From the NCBI GenBank assembly GCA_050699955.1, contig JBOHGD010000001.1, positions 124,001 to 188,000 of the forward strand: a stretch of 64,000 nucleotides of DNA. Reading direction: 5' to 3'. This document shows, piece after piece, positions 50,237 through 59,296 of the stretch. The DNA is from GCA-003244245 sp050699955. Its GTDB lineage: Bacteria; Actinomycetota; Actinomycetes; Mycobacteriales; Pseudonocardiaceae. Position numbers and translations under genes: made by a program. Positions within the stretch are counted from its first letter, which is position 1; the number at the start of each line of letters is the position of its first letter. Under the pieces are notes generated by a model. That model was not told the DNA's origin. It did not search any database and saw only the letters and a program-made list of their open reading frames with translations.

Positions 50237-51555
50237 TGATCGAGAGTGCCTTCACCGGCATCGACCGGGCGATCGCCGAGGTGGCGGCCGGGCGCCCGGT
50301 GGTCGTGGTGGACGACGAGGAGCGGGAGAACGAGGGCGACCTGATCTTCGCCGCGGCGGCGGCCACCCCCGATCTGATCGCGTTCATGGTCCGGTACACG
50401 TCGGGATACATCTGCGTGGCGTTGACCGGGGAGAACTGCGACCGCCTCGACCTTCCTCCGATGTACCACACCAATCAGGACAAGCGGGGCACCGCTTACA
50501 CCGTCACAGTGGATGCCCGGGAGGGCGTCACGACCGGCATCTCGGCGGCGGACCGGGCCCATACCATCCGGTTACTGGCCGATCCCGATGCCAAGTCGGT
50601 GGATTTCGTGCGGCCCGGGCATGTGGTGCCGTTGCGGGCGAAGGAGGGTGGCGTGCTGCGCCGCCCCGGGCACACCGAGGCATCGGTGGATCTGGCCCGG
50701 CTGGCCGGGTTGCCCCCGGCCGGGGTGCTGTGCGAGATCGTGTCGGCCAAGGAACCCGGCGAGATGGCCCGTCGCGACGAGCTGGAGGTGTTCGCCGCCG
50801 AGCACGATATGGTCCTGATCACCATCGCGGACCTCATCGCCTATCGCAGGCGGTTCGAGAAACAGGTGGAGCGGGTAGCGGAGGCCCGGATACCCACCGT
50901 GCACGGGGAGTTCACCGCGATCGGCTTCGACTCGATACTCGACGGGGTGGAGCACATCGCGCTGGTCGCCGGGGAGATCGGGGACGGGGCCGATGTCCTG
51001 GTCCGGGTGCACTCCGAATGCCTGACCGGCGACGTGCTGGGCTCGTTGCGCTGCGACTGTGGCCCGCAGCTGGATGCCGCGCTCGCCGCGGTCGCCGCCG
51101 AGGGCCGAGGGGTGGTGCTCTACGTGCGCGGTCACGAGGGCCGCGGCATCGGGCTGATGCACAAGCTGCAGGCCTACCAGCTACAGGACGCGGGCGCCGA
51201 CACCGTGGACGCCAACCTGGCCCTGGGGATGCCCGCCGACGCCCGTGACTATGGCACCGGGGCGCAGATCCTGGCGGATCTCGGAGTGCGCTCGATGCGT
51301 CTGCTCACCAATAACCCCGCCAAGCGGGCCGGACTGGAGGGCTACGGCTTGGCCATCACCGGACGGGTGCCGCTGCCCATCCGGCCGAACCCGGAGAACC
51401 TGCATTACCTGCGCACCAAGCGGGACCGGATGGGCCATGACCTCACCGGCCTGGACCCCACCGGGCATGACGCCACCGGCCTGGACCCCACCATGCTGGA
51501 TCCCACCGGATCGGATCCCACCGGATCGGCATCCATCGAACGGGCGCGGCCATGA
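50236..51555 (+). CDS. ribBA: Bifunctional DHBP synthase/GTP cyclohydrolase II
   Basis: The 439-residue fusion provides both entry reactions of riboflavin synthesis. The N-terminal RibB has VVVDDEERENEGDLIFAA and HTEASVDLARLAGLPPAGVL. The C-terminal RibA has VRVHSECLTGDVLGSLRCDC (zinc Cys) and VLYVRGHEGRGIGLMHKLQA. An unusual tail of about 35 residues after MGHDLTG repeats a D-P-T-G-like unit (LDPTG, HDATG, LDPT, LDPTG, SDPTG), encoded by 15-base units at about 51435-51530 including GGATCGGATCCC. ATG 50236 is chosen over the TTG three bases upstream. Confidence 0.95.
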   Translation: MIESAFTGIDRAIAEVAAGRPVVVVDDEERENEGDLIFAAAAATPDLIAFMVRYTSGYICVALTGENCDRLDLPPMYHTNQDKRGTAYTVTVDAREGVTTGISAADRAHTIRLLADPDAKSVDFVRPGHVVPLRAKEGGVLRRPGHTEASVDLARLAGLPPAGVLCEIVSAKEPGEMARRDELEVFAAEHDMVLITIADLIAYRRRFEKQVERVAEARIPTVHGEFTAIGFDSILDGVEHIALVAGEIGDGADVLVRVHSECLTGDVLGSLRCDCGPQLDAALAAVAAEGRGVVLYVRGHEGRGIGLMHKLQAYQLQDAGADTVDANLALGMPADARDYGTGAQILADLGVRSMRLLTNNPAKRAGLEGYGLAITGRVPLPIRPNPENLHYLRTKRDRMGHDLTGLDPTGHDATGLDPTMLDPTGSDPTGSASIERARP

Positions 51556-52043
51556 GTGGGAGCGGCCAGCCGGTGCTGGAGGTGCCGCGCTGCGCGGACC
51601 TGCGGCTGGGCATCGCCGCCACCCGCTGGCATGAGCGCATCACCACAGCGCTGCTGGACCGCGCGGGTGCCGCGGCTGCACAGGCCGGCATCACCGAACC
51701 GACAGTGGTGCGGGTGCCCGGTGCCGTCGAACTGCCGGTGGTGTGTCAGGAGCTGGCCCGCCACCACGACGCCGTGCTCGCGCTCGGAGTGGTGATCCGG
51801 GGCGGCACCCCGCACTTCGAGTACGTCTGTGACTCGGTCACCGCCGGGCTTACCAGGGTCGCCTTGGACGAGGAGACCGCGGTGGGCAACGGGTTGCTCA
51901 CCTGCGACACCGAGGAGCAGGCCCTGGACCGGTGCGGACTGCCCTGCTCGGCGGAGGACAAGGGCTTCCAGGCCTGCGTGGCGGCGCTGGAGACGGCCTT
52001 GGTGCTGCGCGGGCTGCGCCAGGTCCGGTGGGGCGCGTCATGA
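51552..52043 (+). CDS. ribH: 6,7-dimethyl-8-ribityllumazine synthase
   Basis: The 163-residue protein condenses 3,4-dihydroxybutanone 4-phosphate with the pyrimidinedione. LRLGIAATRWHERITTALLD (Trp of the substrate pocket), VRVPGAVELPVVCQELARHH, ALGVVIRGGTPHFEYVCDSV and VGNGLLTCDTEEQALDR match the family. It is usually an icosahedral or pentameric shell. ATG 51552 overlaps the ribBA stop by four bases and ends the riboflavin unit ribD-ribE-ribBA-ribH. Confidence 0.95.
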   Translation: MSGSGQPVLEVPRCADLRLGIAATRWHERITTALLDRAGAAAAQAGITEPTVVRVPGAVELPVVCQELARHHDAVLALGVVIRGGTPHFEYVCDSVTAGLTRVALDEETAVGNGLLTCDTEEQALDRCGLPCSAEDKGFQACVAALETALVLRGLRQVRWGAS

Positions 52044-52137
52044 CCCTGCTGCCCGGCGTGTCCGCTCGTAGTGCACGGTGTGTTCGCCCTCGGTGTACGC
52101 CAAGACCCGTCGGCGTTCCTCGTTCGGTGGAGGCGAC

Positions 52138-52608
52138 ATGGTGACTCCCACGGTGTTCGAGGCCCGGCCACGCAAGGCACGTCGGATCGCAGTGGTCGCG
52201 GCGGTGTTGCTGGTCGCGGTGTTCACCGTCGTCGCGGTGCTGCTGCGCAGCACTCCCACCGGGGTCTACTTCCGGGTCTCCGACCAGGTGGCGATGGTGG
52301 TGCTCGGGTTGCTGCTCGCGGGTGCCGCGCTGCTGTTCGGCTGTCCACGGGTGCGGGCCGGTGCCGACGGCGTGGAGGTGCGTAACCTGCTGAGCTCGCG
52401 CTTGGTGCCCTGGGAGCTCGTGCTCCGGGTGTCCTTCCCTGACGGCGCCCCGTGGGCCCGCTTGGAGCTTCCCGACGACGAGTACATCGCGATCATGGCG
52501 ATCCAGGCCGTCGATGGGCGACTCGCTGTGCAGGCCATCCGGGGCCTGCGCGCAGCGCATGCGCAGTACACCGGAGGTCCCCAGCCGGGGCCGCCTGACC
52601 CCCCGTGA
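52138..52608 (+). CDS. Membrane-anchored PH-like domain protein
   Basis: The 156-residue protein starts at ATG 52138 behind GGTGGAGGCGAC. Two hydrophobic segments (IAVVAAVLLVAVFTVVAVLL at about residues 17-36 and VAMVVLGLLLAGAALLFG at about 54-71) are followed by a cytoplasmic bacterial PH-like domain (VRAGADGVEVRNLLSSRLVP and WELVLRVSFPDGAPWARLEL). It follows ribH in many actinomycetes. Function unknown. Confidence 0.85.
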   Translation: MVTPTVFEARPRKARRIAVVAAVLLVAVFTVVAVLLRSTPTGVYFRVSDQVAMVVLGLLLAGAALLFGCPRVRAGADGVEVRNLLSSRLVPWELVLRVSFPDGAPWARLELPDDEYIAIMAIQAVDGRLAVQAIRGLRAAHAQYTGGPQPGPPDPP

Positions 52609-52647
52609 TCGTCCCCGATGCCGGCGACCGGTCGGCGGACGGAGTCG

Positions 52648-52920
52648 TCACAGCCCCCTGGACGCGGCGCGGATCGCCTCGATCATCTGCCCGGCCTGCG
52701 GGTCGGTCATCACCACGGTGGTCTTGACCGCACCGTTGAGCACCACCCATATCCTGGTGCCTCGCCGCATGATGATCACGGTGGCGACCTCGCCCTCCGG
52801 CCCGCGGAACGCGAGTACGGCGCGGTCGGACTCGCTCTCGCTATAGGTGGCCGTCATCGCTTCCGCTGTGGCAGATGCGAGAGGACCCGCGACCGGCAAC
52901 GGTCGCTTGTTGATGCTCAT
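52648..52920 (-). CDS. Small hypothetical protein
   Basis: The 90-residue protein includes SESDRAVLAFRGPEGEVATV, IIMRRGTRIWVVLNGAVKTT and MTDPQAGQMIEAIRAASRGL, predicted as a small beta-sheet with a C-terminal helix. No family is recognised. It is convergent with the PH-domain gene with 39 bases between. The 190 bases to its right (52921-53109) show nothing assignable. Confidence 0.6.
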   Translation of the reverse strand: MSINKRPLPVAGPLASATAEAMTATYSESESDRAVLAFRGPEGEVATVIIMRRGTRIWVVLNGAVKTTVVMTDPQAGQMIEAIRAASRGL

Positions 52921-53109
52921 CGGATACCCCCAGAGATCCGGCGAGGCCCGCTGCCCCGTCGATCTTCAGACAACCGGTTGAACACCGGGCACGCAAGCGA
53001 TTGCCCCTGGGTGATCACGAATGCGGTGTCCCGGCAAGTTGTGGGGTTATGCGCCATGTGGGTGTTTAGGGTGCCCGCAGGGAGGCATCGCGAACGTCGG
53101 CACGGGAAC

Positions 53110-53405
53110 CTACTCGTTCACTGAGGCGAACATCGCATCGATGTCCTCGAACACCTCGACATCACCGGCCTTGATCTGCGCGCTCGCCTCACGCTCACCG
53201 TCCTGCCACTCGGGTTCCCAGAATCAACGCTGGTCTGTGGGTACGCTGGTCATGCCGCGCAGCAAGACCGCACCGGCGTCAGTGATGGTGAACTCGATCT
53301 CATCCCCTCGCCGACGTGCAGCGCGTCCCTGACTTCCGCAGGCAGGGTGACCTGGGCCTTCGCGCGTACCGTCGCACTTGGCCGCGGTGTCTCCGGCGTA
53401 GCCAT
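53110..53405 (-). pseudogene. AbrB/MazE-type antitoxin gene, frameshifted and with an internal stop
   Basis: From ATG 53405 the sequence reads MATPETPRPSATVRAKAQVT and LPAEVRDALHVGEG, the AbrB/SpoVT swapped-hairpin start. A one-base loss at a C run (plus 53304-53307) shifts the frame, which then continues DEIEFTITDAGAVLLRGMTS and VPTDQR before a TGA (53224-53226). The frame after that TGA continues FWEPEWQDGEREASAQIKAG and ends at 53110, exactly as related antitoxins do, with Trp expected at the TGA. Two independent lesions mean the gene is dead. No toxin gene remains. Confidence 0.8.
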
Positions 53406-53573
53406 GATCACTCCATCGCTCTCGTCGCACCGCACCCGGCAGAGGGCATCAGGTGCTCCCAGTGGTACGTCAGAAAGTCGGAAAATCCGAACATGTAGCA
53501 GGTCACGTGCTTAGCTCGCGCGGTGCCGCGGCTCTATTCTGACGTGGAGCAGCGGGTACCGGACGGAGGTGCG

Positions 53574-54602
53574 ATGGGCGAGGTCAGGCTGGGGGACATC
53601 CGGTTGCGCAACCGGCTGGTCACCTCGTCCAGCCTGCTCGGCTACGGTGCCGCCGACCCCGGTCTGGTGCCCTACGGGATGAGCCCGATCTCGCGGTTCG
53701 TGCCGGTGGAGCGCTTCGGTGCGGTCACCACCAGGACCTTGACCGTCCAGCCTCGCGACGGACACTTCACCAACCGCACCGACTGGCCGTTGCGGGCACT
53801 GCCCGACCTGCTGCGCAGGTACAGCACCGTGCTGCGCAGGGCCGACGCGGGCTGGCTGAACGCGTTCGGCTGGTGCAACGTCGGGATCGACGCCTACCTG
53901 CGCGACTACTACCCACGCACCCGTGCCCTGAACACGATCATCTCGGTGGGTGGGTTCTCCGTCGAGGAGTTCGTCACCCTGGTCGACACGGTGAACGCCG
54001 CGGTGCCCACGGGCGAGATCGCCGCCGTCGAGCTCAACGTGTCCTGCCCGAATGTCGACCACGACTTCGAGCCCATTCTGGACGGGGTACTGGCCGACGC
54101 GGTACCGCGCAGCCACCACCCGGTGATCCTCAAGCTGTCCCCGGACCGCGACTACGTCGGGCACGCCAGGCGGGCCGCTACCGCGGAGGTGTCGGCGCTG
54201 ACCGCGATCAACACCGTGCGCGCATTGCGGCTGGACCCGGAGACCGGTCGACCGTGGCTGACCAACCGCTACGGCGGTCTGTCCGGCCGGGCGGTGAAGC
54301 CGATCGGCTTGCGGGTGGTCGCCGAGCTGCGCGATGCGGGAGTCACCCTGCCGGTGATCGCGACCGGTGGAATCCGCACCTTCGACGACTGCCGAGAGTA
54401 CTTCTGGGCCGGTGCCGACGCGGTCAGCCTGGGCAGCGCGAGCTGGCTGGCCTCCTACCCCGGCTACGCGCTGGCTCCCCTGTGGGGCTGGCGGATTCAA
54501 ACCCTGCTGACCCGGATCGAGCGCTACCGTCCGCCCGGAGTCGCCGAGCGCCAGGGCACCGTCGTTCCGGCGCGTGCTTCGCCGCGTTCGGCCGCGCCGT
54601 AG
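53574..54602 (+). CDS. Dihydroorotate dehydrogenase family protein
   Basis: The 342-residue FMN barrel starts at ATG 53574 after GGACGGAGG. LGDIRLRNRLVTSSSLLGYG, VELNVSCPNVDHDFEPILDG, VILKLSPDRDYVGHARRAAT, ALTAINTVRALRLDP, GGLSGRAVKPIGLRVVAELR and PVIATGGIRTFDDCREYFWA show all FMN- and orotate-loop features of the DHODH family. It differs from the membrane class 2 enzyme, lacking the N-terminal helices. Whether it is the pathway PyrD or a paralogue is unclear, as the pyr operon here lacks pyrD. Confidence 0.85.
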   Translation: MGEVRLGDIRLRNRLVTSSSLLGYGAADPGLVPYGMSPISRFVPVERFGAVTTRTLTVQPRDGHFTNRTDWPLRALPDLLRRYSTVLRRADAGWLNAFGWCNVGIDAYLRDYYPRTRALNTIISVGGFSVEEFVTLVDTVNAAVPTGEIAAVELNVSCPNVDHDFEPILDGVLADAVPRSHHPVILKLSPDRDYVGHARRAATAEVSALTAINTVRALRLDPETGRPWLTNRYGGLSGRAVKPIGLRVVAELRDAGVTLPVIATGGIRTFDDCREYFWAGADAVSLGSASWLASYPGYALAPLWGWRIQTLLTRIERYRPPGVAERQGTVVPARASPRSAAP

Positions 54603-54613
54603 GGTTGGCCACC

Positions 54614-55282
54614 ATGCCCACCCGGCCCGACGTGATCTTGTTCGACATCCTCGAGACCGTGCTGCAGCTCGAGCCACTGCGCACGCGGCTGGCCGACGTG
54701 GGCAGGCCCGGTCACGAGCTTGCGCTGTTCTACACCCGGCTGACCCGGGACGGGATGGCGCTGACCCTGTCCGGTGAGGCACCCCCGTTCGGCGAGGTCG
54801 CCACCGCGGCGCTACGCACCGTGTCCGGCAACACGCTGTCCAGCGAGGACATCTCGTACGTGCTGGGTGGGTTCGAGGAGCTGCCGCCGCATCCGGATGT
54901 CGAGCCCGCATTACGTGCGCTGACCGAGGCGGGGGTGCCGGCCTGGGGTCTCACACAGGGTTCCGCCCAGGTCACCGCCACCGCACTGGATCGGGCCGGA
55001 CTGCTCGGCCTGCTGCGCGGAGTGCTTTCGGCCGAGCAACTGAGATCGTTCAAACCGCCGGCCCGGGTCTACCGCTGGGCCTGTACGCAGGTGGGCTGTG
55101 AGCCCGAGCGCGTCGCCCTGGTCGCCGCGCATGCCTGGGACACTCATGGCGCGATGCGTGCCGGTCTGATGGCCGGTTACGTCACCCGGCTGGAGGGGCA
55201 GCTGCCCGCGGTGTTCGACCGGCCGACCGTCATCGCCGACAGCCTCGACGAGGTGGTAGCCGAACTGCTCGCGCTGGCCTGA
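54614..55282 (+). CDS. HAD-type (haloacid dehalogenase type II-like) hydrolase
   Basis: The 222-residue protein begins PTRPDVILFDILETVLQLEP, with the nucleophile Asp11 and Leu at the +2 position. That matches dehalogenase-like and not phosphatase-like HADs. AWGLTQGSAQVTATALDRAG is motif II, RSFKPPARVYRWAC carries the motif III lysine, and VALVAAHAWDTHGAMRAGLM is motif IV. The substrate is unknown. It follows the DHODH-like gene by 11 bases and is probably co-transcribed. Confidence 0.85.
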   Translation: MPTRPDVILFDILETVLQLEPLRTRLADVGRPGHELALFYTRLTRDGMALTLSGEAPPFGEVATAALRTVSGNTLSSEDISYVLGGFEELPPHPDVEPALRALTEAGVPAWGLTQGSAQVTATALDRAGLLGLLRGVLSAEQLRSFKPPARVYRWACTQVGCEPERVALVAAHAWDTHGAMRAGLMAGYVTRLEGQLPAVFDRPTVIADSLDEVVAELLALA

Positions 55283-55362
55283 CGGACCGATGCGGGGCGC
55301 TCGCGTTACGTCGTACCCGAGACCGGTCGCGGGCGGTCATGCCGCATACCCTTATCGGTGAG

Positions 55363-57375
55363 ATGGCTGATCCTTCCACCTATCGTCCGGCGCCGGGGAC
55401 GATTCCGGACGCACCCGGCGTGTACCGGTTCCGTGACGAACGCGGCCGGGTGATCTACGTCGGAAAGGCGAAGGGCCTGCGCAGTCGGCTGAACTCCTAT
55501 TTCGCCGACCTGGCCGGGCTGCACCCGCGTACCCGCCAGATGGTCACCACGGCGGCGTCGGTGGAGTGGACGGTGGTGGGCACCGAGGTCGAGGCCTTGC
55601 AGCTGGAGTACAACTGGATCAAAGAGTTCGACCCCCGGTTCAACGTGCGGTACCGGGACGACAAGTCCTATCCGGTGCTGGCGGTCACGCTGAACGAGGA
55701 GTACCCGCGGTTGCACGTCTACCGGGGTGCCCGCCGCCGCGGGGTCCGGTACTTCGGGCCCTATGCGCATGCCTGGGCGATCCGGGAGACCCTCGACCTG
55801 CTCACCAGGGTGTTCCCGGCCAGGGTGTGTTCCAGCGGTGTGTTCAAGAGACACGGCCAGATCGGCAGGCCCTGCCTGTTGGGCTACATCGACAAGTGCG
55901 CGGCACCGTGTGTCGGCAACGTCACCGCAGACGAGCACCGCACCATCGTCGAGGACTTCTGCGACTTCCTGTCCGGCCGGACAGACAGGATGATCCGGCG
56001 CCTGGAGCGGGAGATGGAGTCGGCCTCCGCTGACCTGGAGTTCGAACGCGCCGCGCGGTTGCGCGACCATCTGGGGGCGCTGCGCCGAGCCTCGGAGAAG
56101 CAGGCCGTGGTGCTCGGCGACGGTACGGACGCCGATGTGATCGCTTTCGCCTCCGACGAGCTTGAGGCGGCTGTGCAGGTGTTCCACGTCCGCGGTGGGC
56201 GAGTACGCGGCCAGCGCGGCTGGGTGATCGAGAAGGTGGAGGAGACCGATCAGGCCGGCCTGGTCGGCCAGTTCCTGACCCAGTTCTACGGTGAACAGGC
56301 CGCACTGGCCGGTTCTGCCGATGACGCCGCTCAACCGGTGCCCAGGGAAGTGCTGGTTCCCGAGCTACCCGCAGACGCCGAGGCGCTGATCGAGTGGCTC
56401 TCCGGACTGCGCGGTGCCCGGGTGGCGCTGCGGGTACCGCAACGGGGGGACAAGCGGGCACTGGCCGCCACTGTGGCGCGCAACGCGGCGGAGGCCTTCA
56501 CCCAGCACAAGCTGCGCCGTGCCGGTGACCTGACCGCCCGATCCGCTGCGCTGCAGGAGGTCCAGGAGTACCTCGGGCTGGACTCCGCCCCGTTGCGCAT
56601 CGAGTGCATCGACGTCAGCCATGTGCAGGGCAGTGACGTGGTCGCCTCGCTGGTGGTCTTCGAGGACGGGTTGGCGCGTAAGTCGGACTATCGGCGTTTC
56701 GCGATCCGGGACGCGGCCGGGGGCGGGCGTTCCGACGATGTGGCCAGCATCGCCGAGGTGGTCCGTCGGCGTTTCGCCCGCTACCTGCGGGAGACCAGTC
56801 AGCCGGATCCGGACGGACCCGCCGAGCAGCAGCCGACCGGCCGCGCAGGCCTCGACCCTGACACGGGGCGTCCTCGCAGGTTCGCTTACCCGCCGAACCT
56901 GCTGCTCGTCGACGGCGGTCCGGCGCAGGTCGCCGCGGCGGCCGAGGTGCTCTTCGAGATCGGCGTGACCGACGTGGCGATCGCCGGGCTGGCCAAGCGG
57001 CTGGAAGAGGTGTGGTTGCCCGGTGAGCCGGATCCGGTGATCCTGCCTCGCCTCGGCGAGGCGCTCTACCTGCTGCAACGGGTGCGTGACGAGGCACACC
57101 GGTTCGCGATCAGCTACCACCGGCAGAAGCGCTCGGCGCGGATGACCAGTTCCGCCCTGGACAGCGTCGCCGGTCTGGGACAGACCCGGCGCACTGCGCT
57201 GCTCAAGCACTTCGGATCGGTGCGCCGGCTCCGGCAGGCCAGCGTGGCGGAGATCACCGAAGTACCCGGGGTCGGGCCACGGACCGCGCGGGCGGTACTC
57301 GCCGCACTGAATAGTGGGCCGCAGGTGAACAATGGGTCTGATAGGGCTAACGGTGACAAGGGGGAGGCGCCGTGA
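55363..57375 (+). CDS. uvrC: Excinuclease ABC subunit C
   Basis: The 670-residue nuclease makes the 3' and 5' incisions in nucleotide excision repair. The N-terminal GIY-YIG domain has PDAPGVYRFRDERGRVIYVG and KAKGLRSRLNSYF. A UVR domain (about residues 205-240, LEFERAARLRDHLGALRRAS) contacts UvrB. The RNase H-like domain shows IECIDVSHVQGSDVVASLVV and LLLVDGGPAQVAAA. The C-terminal helix-hairpin-helix pair ends VAGLGQTRRTALLKHFGSVR and ITEVPGVGPRTARAV. ATG 55363 is preferred over the codon at 55339. Confidence 0.96.
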   Translation: MADPSTYRPAPGTIPDAPGVYRFRDERGRVIYVGKAKGLRSRLNSYFADLAGLHPRTRQMVTTAASVEWTVVGTEVEALQLEYNWIKEFDPRFNVRYRDDKSYPVLAVTLNEEYPRLHVYRGARRRGVRYFGPYAHAWAIRETLDLLTRVFPARVCSSGVFKRHGQIGRPCLLGYIDKCAAPCVGNVTADEHRTIVEDFCDFLSGRTDRMIRRLEREMESASADLEFERAARLRDHLGALRRASEKQAVVLGDGTDADVIAFASDELEAAVQVFHVRGGRVRGQRGWVIEKVEETDQAGLVGQFLTQFYGEQAALAGSADDAAQPVPREVLVPELPADAEALIEWLSGLRGARVALRVPQRGDKRALAATVARNAAEAFTQHKLRRAGDLTARSAALQEVQEYLGLDSAPLRIECIDVSHVQGSDVVASLVVFEDGLARKSDYRRFAIRDAAGGGRSDDVASIAEVVRRRFARYLRETSQPDPDGPAEQQPTGRAGLDPDTGRPRRFAYPPNLLLVDGGPAQVAAAAEVLFEIGVTDVAIAGLAKRLEEVWLPGEPDPVILPRLGEALYLLQRVRDEAHRFAISYHRQKRSARMTSSALDSVAGLGQTRRTALLKHFGSVRRLRQASVAEITEVPGVGPRTARAVLAALNSGPQVNNGSDRANGDKGEAP

Positions 57376-58283
57376 CCGATTACCGAGCTGCGCCGCAGAG
57401 ACGCGGGCCCGGAACTCTTGGCGGCATCGAGGTCGCTGTCGTATCCGGACTGTCCGGGGCCGGCCGCAGTACGGCGGCCAAAGTGCTGGAGGACCTGGGC
57501 TGGTTCGTCGTGGACAACCTGCCGCCCGAGCTGATGGCCACCATGGTCGACCTGGGTGCCCGTTCGCAGGGCGTGGTGACCCGGGTCGCGGTGGTGATGG
57601 ACGTGCGCAGCCGGGCGTTCACCGATGACCTCGCCGCGGTGATCAAAGATCTGGATGCCCGCGGCTATCGACCCAAGGTGCTGTTCCTCGAAGCCACCGA
57701 CGCGGTGCTGATCCGCCGTTTCGAGCAGGTCCGGCGTAGCCACCCGCTCCAGGGCGATGGCCGGCTCGCCGACGGGATCGCCGCGGAGCGCGCGTTGCTC
57801 GCGCCACTGCGTGAAGCAGCCGATCTCGTGCTGGACACCACCGGGTTGTCCGTTCACCAGCTCAGGGCAAAAATCGAGCATGCGTTCGGCGGGGAGGCCA
57901 GTACCCGCACCCGGATCACCGTTTTGTCGTTCGGCTACAAGTATGGGCTGCCCATGGATGCCGACCTGGTGATCGATATGCGGTTCCTGCCCAACCCGTT
58001 CTGGATCCCGGAACTGCGCGACCTCACCGGGCTGGATTCCAACGTCCGCAACTACGTGTTGTCCCAGGAGGGCGCCGAGGAGTTCCTGGAGCGCTATCTT
58101 GAGCTGCTGCGGTTGATCGGCGGGGGATACCGGCGGGAAGGCAAGCGCTACCTGACCCTCGCGGTGGGGTGCACTGGAGGTAAGCATCGTAGCGTCGCCA
58201 TCTCCGAGGCGCTGGCCGCCCGGTTGGCCGAGGAGGATGGCATCACCGTCAAGGTGGTGCACCGAGACGTGGGTCGCGAGTGA
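57372..58283 (+). CDS. rapZ: RapZ-family nucleotide-binding protein
   Basis: The 303-residue protein starts at GTG 57372, overlapping the uvrC stop. The P-loop is VVSGLSGAGRSTAAKVLEDL (about residues 23-42), with Arg in place of the usual Walker Lys, as in actinobacterial relatives. The C-terminal domain has FGYKYGLPMDADLVIDMRFL, PNPFWIPELRDLTGLD and VGCTGGKHRSVAISEALAAR, the ligand- and RNA-binding part. In E. coli RapZ controls glmS via small RNA decay; that partner set is not known in actinobacteria. Next to yvcK and whiA as usual. Confidence 0.94.
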   Translation: MTDYRAAPQRRGPGTLGGIEVAVVSGLSGAGRSTAAKVLEDLGWFVVDNLPPELMATMVDLGARSQGVVTRVAVVMDVRSRAFTDDLAAVIKDLDARGYRPKVLFLEATDAVLIRRFEQVRRSHPLQGDGRLADGIAAERALLAPLREAADLVLDTTGLSVHQLRAKIEHAFGGEASTRTRITVLSFGYKYGLPMDADLVIDMRFLPNPFWIPELRDLTGLDSNVRNYVLSQEGAEEFLERYLELLRLIGGGYRREGKRYLTLAVGCTGGKHRSVAISEALAARLAEEDGITVKVVHRDVGRE

Positions 58284-59296
58284 CTTCCGAGGGCTCATCC
58301 GGTCTCAAGGCCGTCGCGCTGGGTGGCGGCCATGGCCTGTATGCGACGCTCACCGCGTTGCGTAACCTCACCGAGGACGTCACCGCAGTGGTCACAGTGG
58401 CCGATGACGGCGGATCCTCCGGGCGCCTGCGCCGGGAGCTGGGCGTGCTTCCGCCGGGTGACTTGCGGATGGCTCTGACCGCGTTGGCTGCGGCCGACGG
58501 CGGCGGGGCGGGTTGGCGAGAACTCTTTCAGCACCGGTTCGGTGGTATCGGGGCGCTGGCCGGGCACGCCGTGGGCAACCTGGTGCTCGCCGGACTAATG
58601 GAGGTGCTCGTCGATCCGGTGGCGGTCCTGGATCAGGCATGTCAGTTGCTCGGGGTGCGCGGCCGGGTGCTGCCGATGGCTGATGAGCCGCTGGACATCG
58701 AGGCCGACGTCGCAGGGCTGGACGGTGACCCGGAGCTGCTTCGACGGATCCGTGGCCAGGTGGCGGTGGCCACCACACCGGGCCGGGTGCACCGGGTGCG
58801 GCTGCGCCCGGAGCGGCCCCGAGCCTGCGTCGAAGCGGTGCGCGCGGTGCGCGAGGCCGATCTCGTCGTGCTCGGACCGGGCTCATGGTTCACCAGCGTG
58901 CTGCCCCACCTGCTGGTGCCCGATCTGGCTGCCGCGCTCGTCGGCACGACGGCACGCCGGGTACTGGTGCTCAATCTGGTACCGCAGCCTGGCGAGACCG
59001 CGGGGTTTTCGCCCGAGCAGCACCTGCAGGTGCTCTCCAGGCACGCACCGTCCGGTTTCACCGTGCACGCGGTCCTCGCGGATGTCGACGCGGTGCCGGT
59101 ACCTGCTCGGTTGTACCGATGTGCCGCTGAGCTGGGGGGCCACGTCTACTTCGACCGGGTTGCCGATGACGGATTCTCCGATCGGCACGATCCGGTGGCA
59201 CTGGCCTCAGCGCTGCATCGGATACTGACGGACGCGCCCGGCGACCCCGACCCCGGACGTTATCCCCAGCGGGAGGAGGAGCACGGGTGGCCATGA
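58280..59296 (+). CDS. yvcK: YvcK/CofD-like gluconeogenesis factor
   Basis: The 338-residue protein of the CofD-like fold begins KAVALGGGHGLYATLTALRN and includes VVTVADDGGSSGRLRRELGV, PPGDLRMALTALAA and VLGPGSWFTSVLPHLLVPDL. YvcK binds UDP-sugars and is linked to cell-wall precursor balance and growth on gluconeogenic carbon. GTG 58280 overlaps the rapZ stop, and its end overlaps the whiA start by ten bases (59287-59296). Confidence 0.94.
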   Translation: MTSEGSSGLKAVALGGGHGLYATLTALRNLTEDVTAVVTVADDGGSSGRLRRELGVLPPGDLRMALTALAAADGGGAGWRELFQHRFGGIGALAGHAVGNLVLAGLMEVLVDPVAVLDQACQLLGVRGRVLPMADEPLDIEADVAGLDGDPELLRRIRGQVAVATTPGRVHRVRLRPERPRACVEAVRAVREADLVVLGPGSWFTSVLPHLLVPDLAAALVGTTARRVLVLNLVPQPGETAGFSPEQHLQVLSRHAPSGFTVHAVLADVDAVPVPARLYRCAAELGGHVYFDRVADDGFSDRHDPVALASALHRILTDAPGDPDPGRYPQREEEHGWP

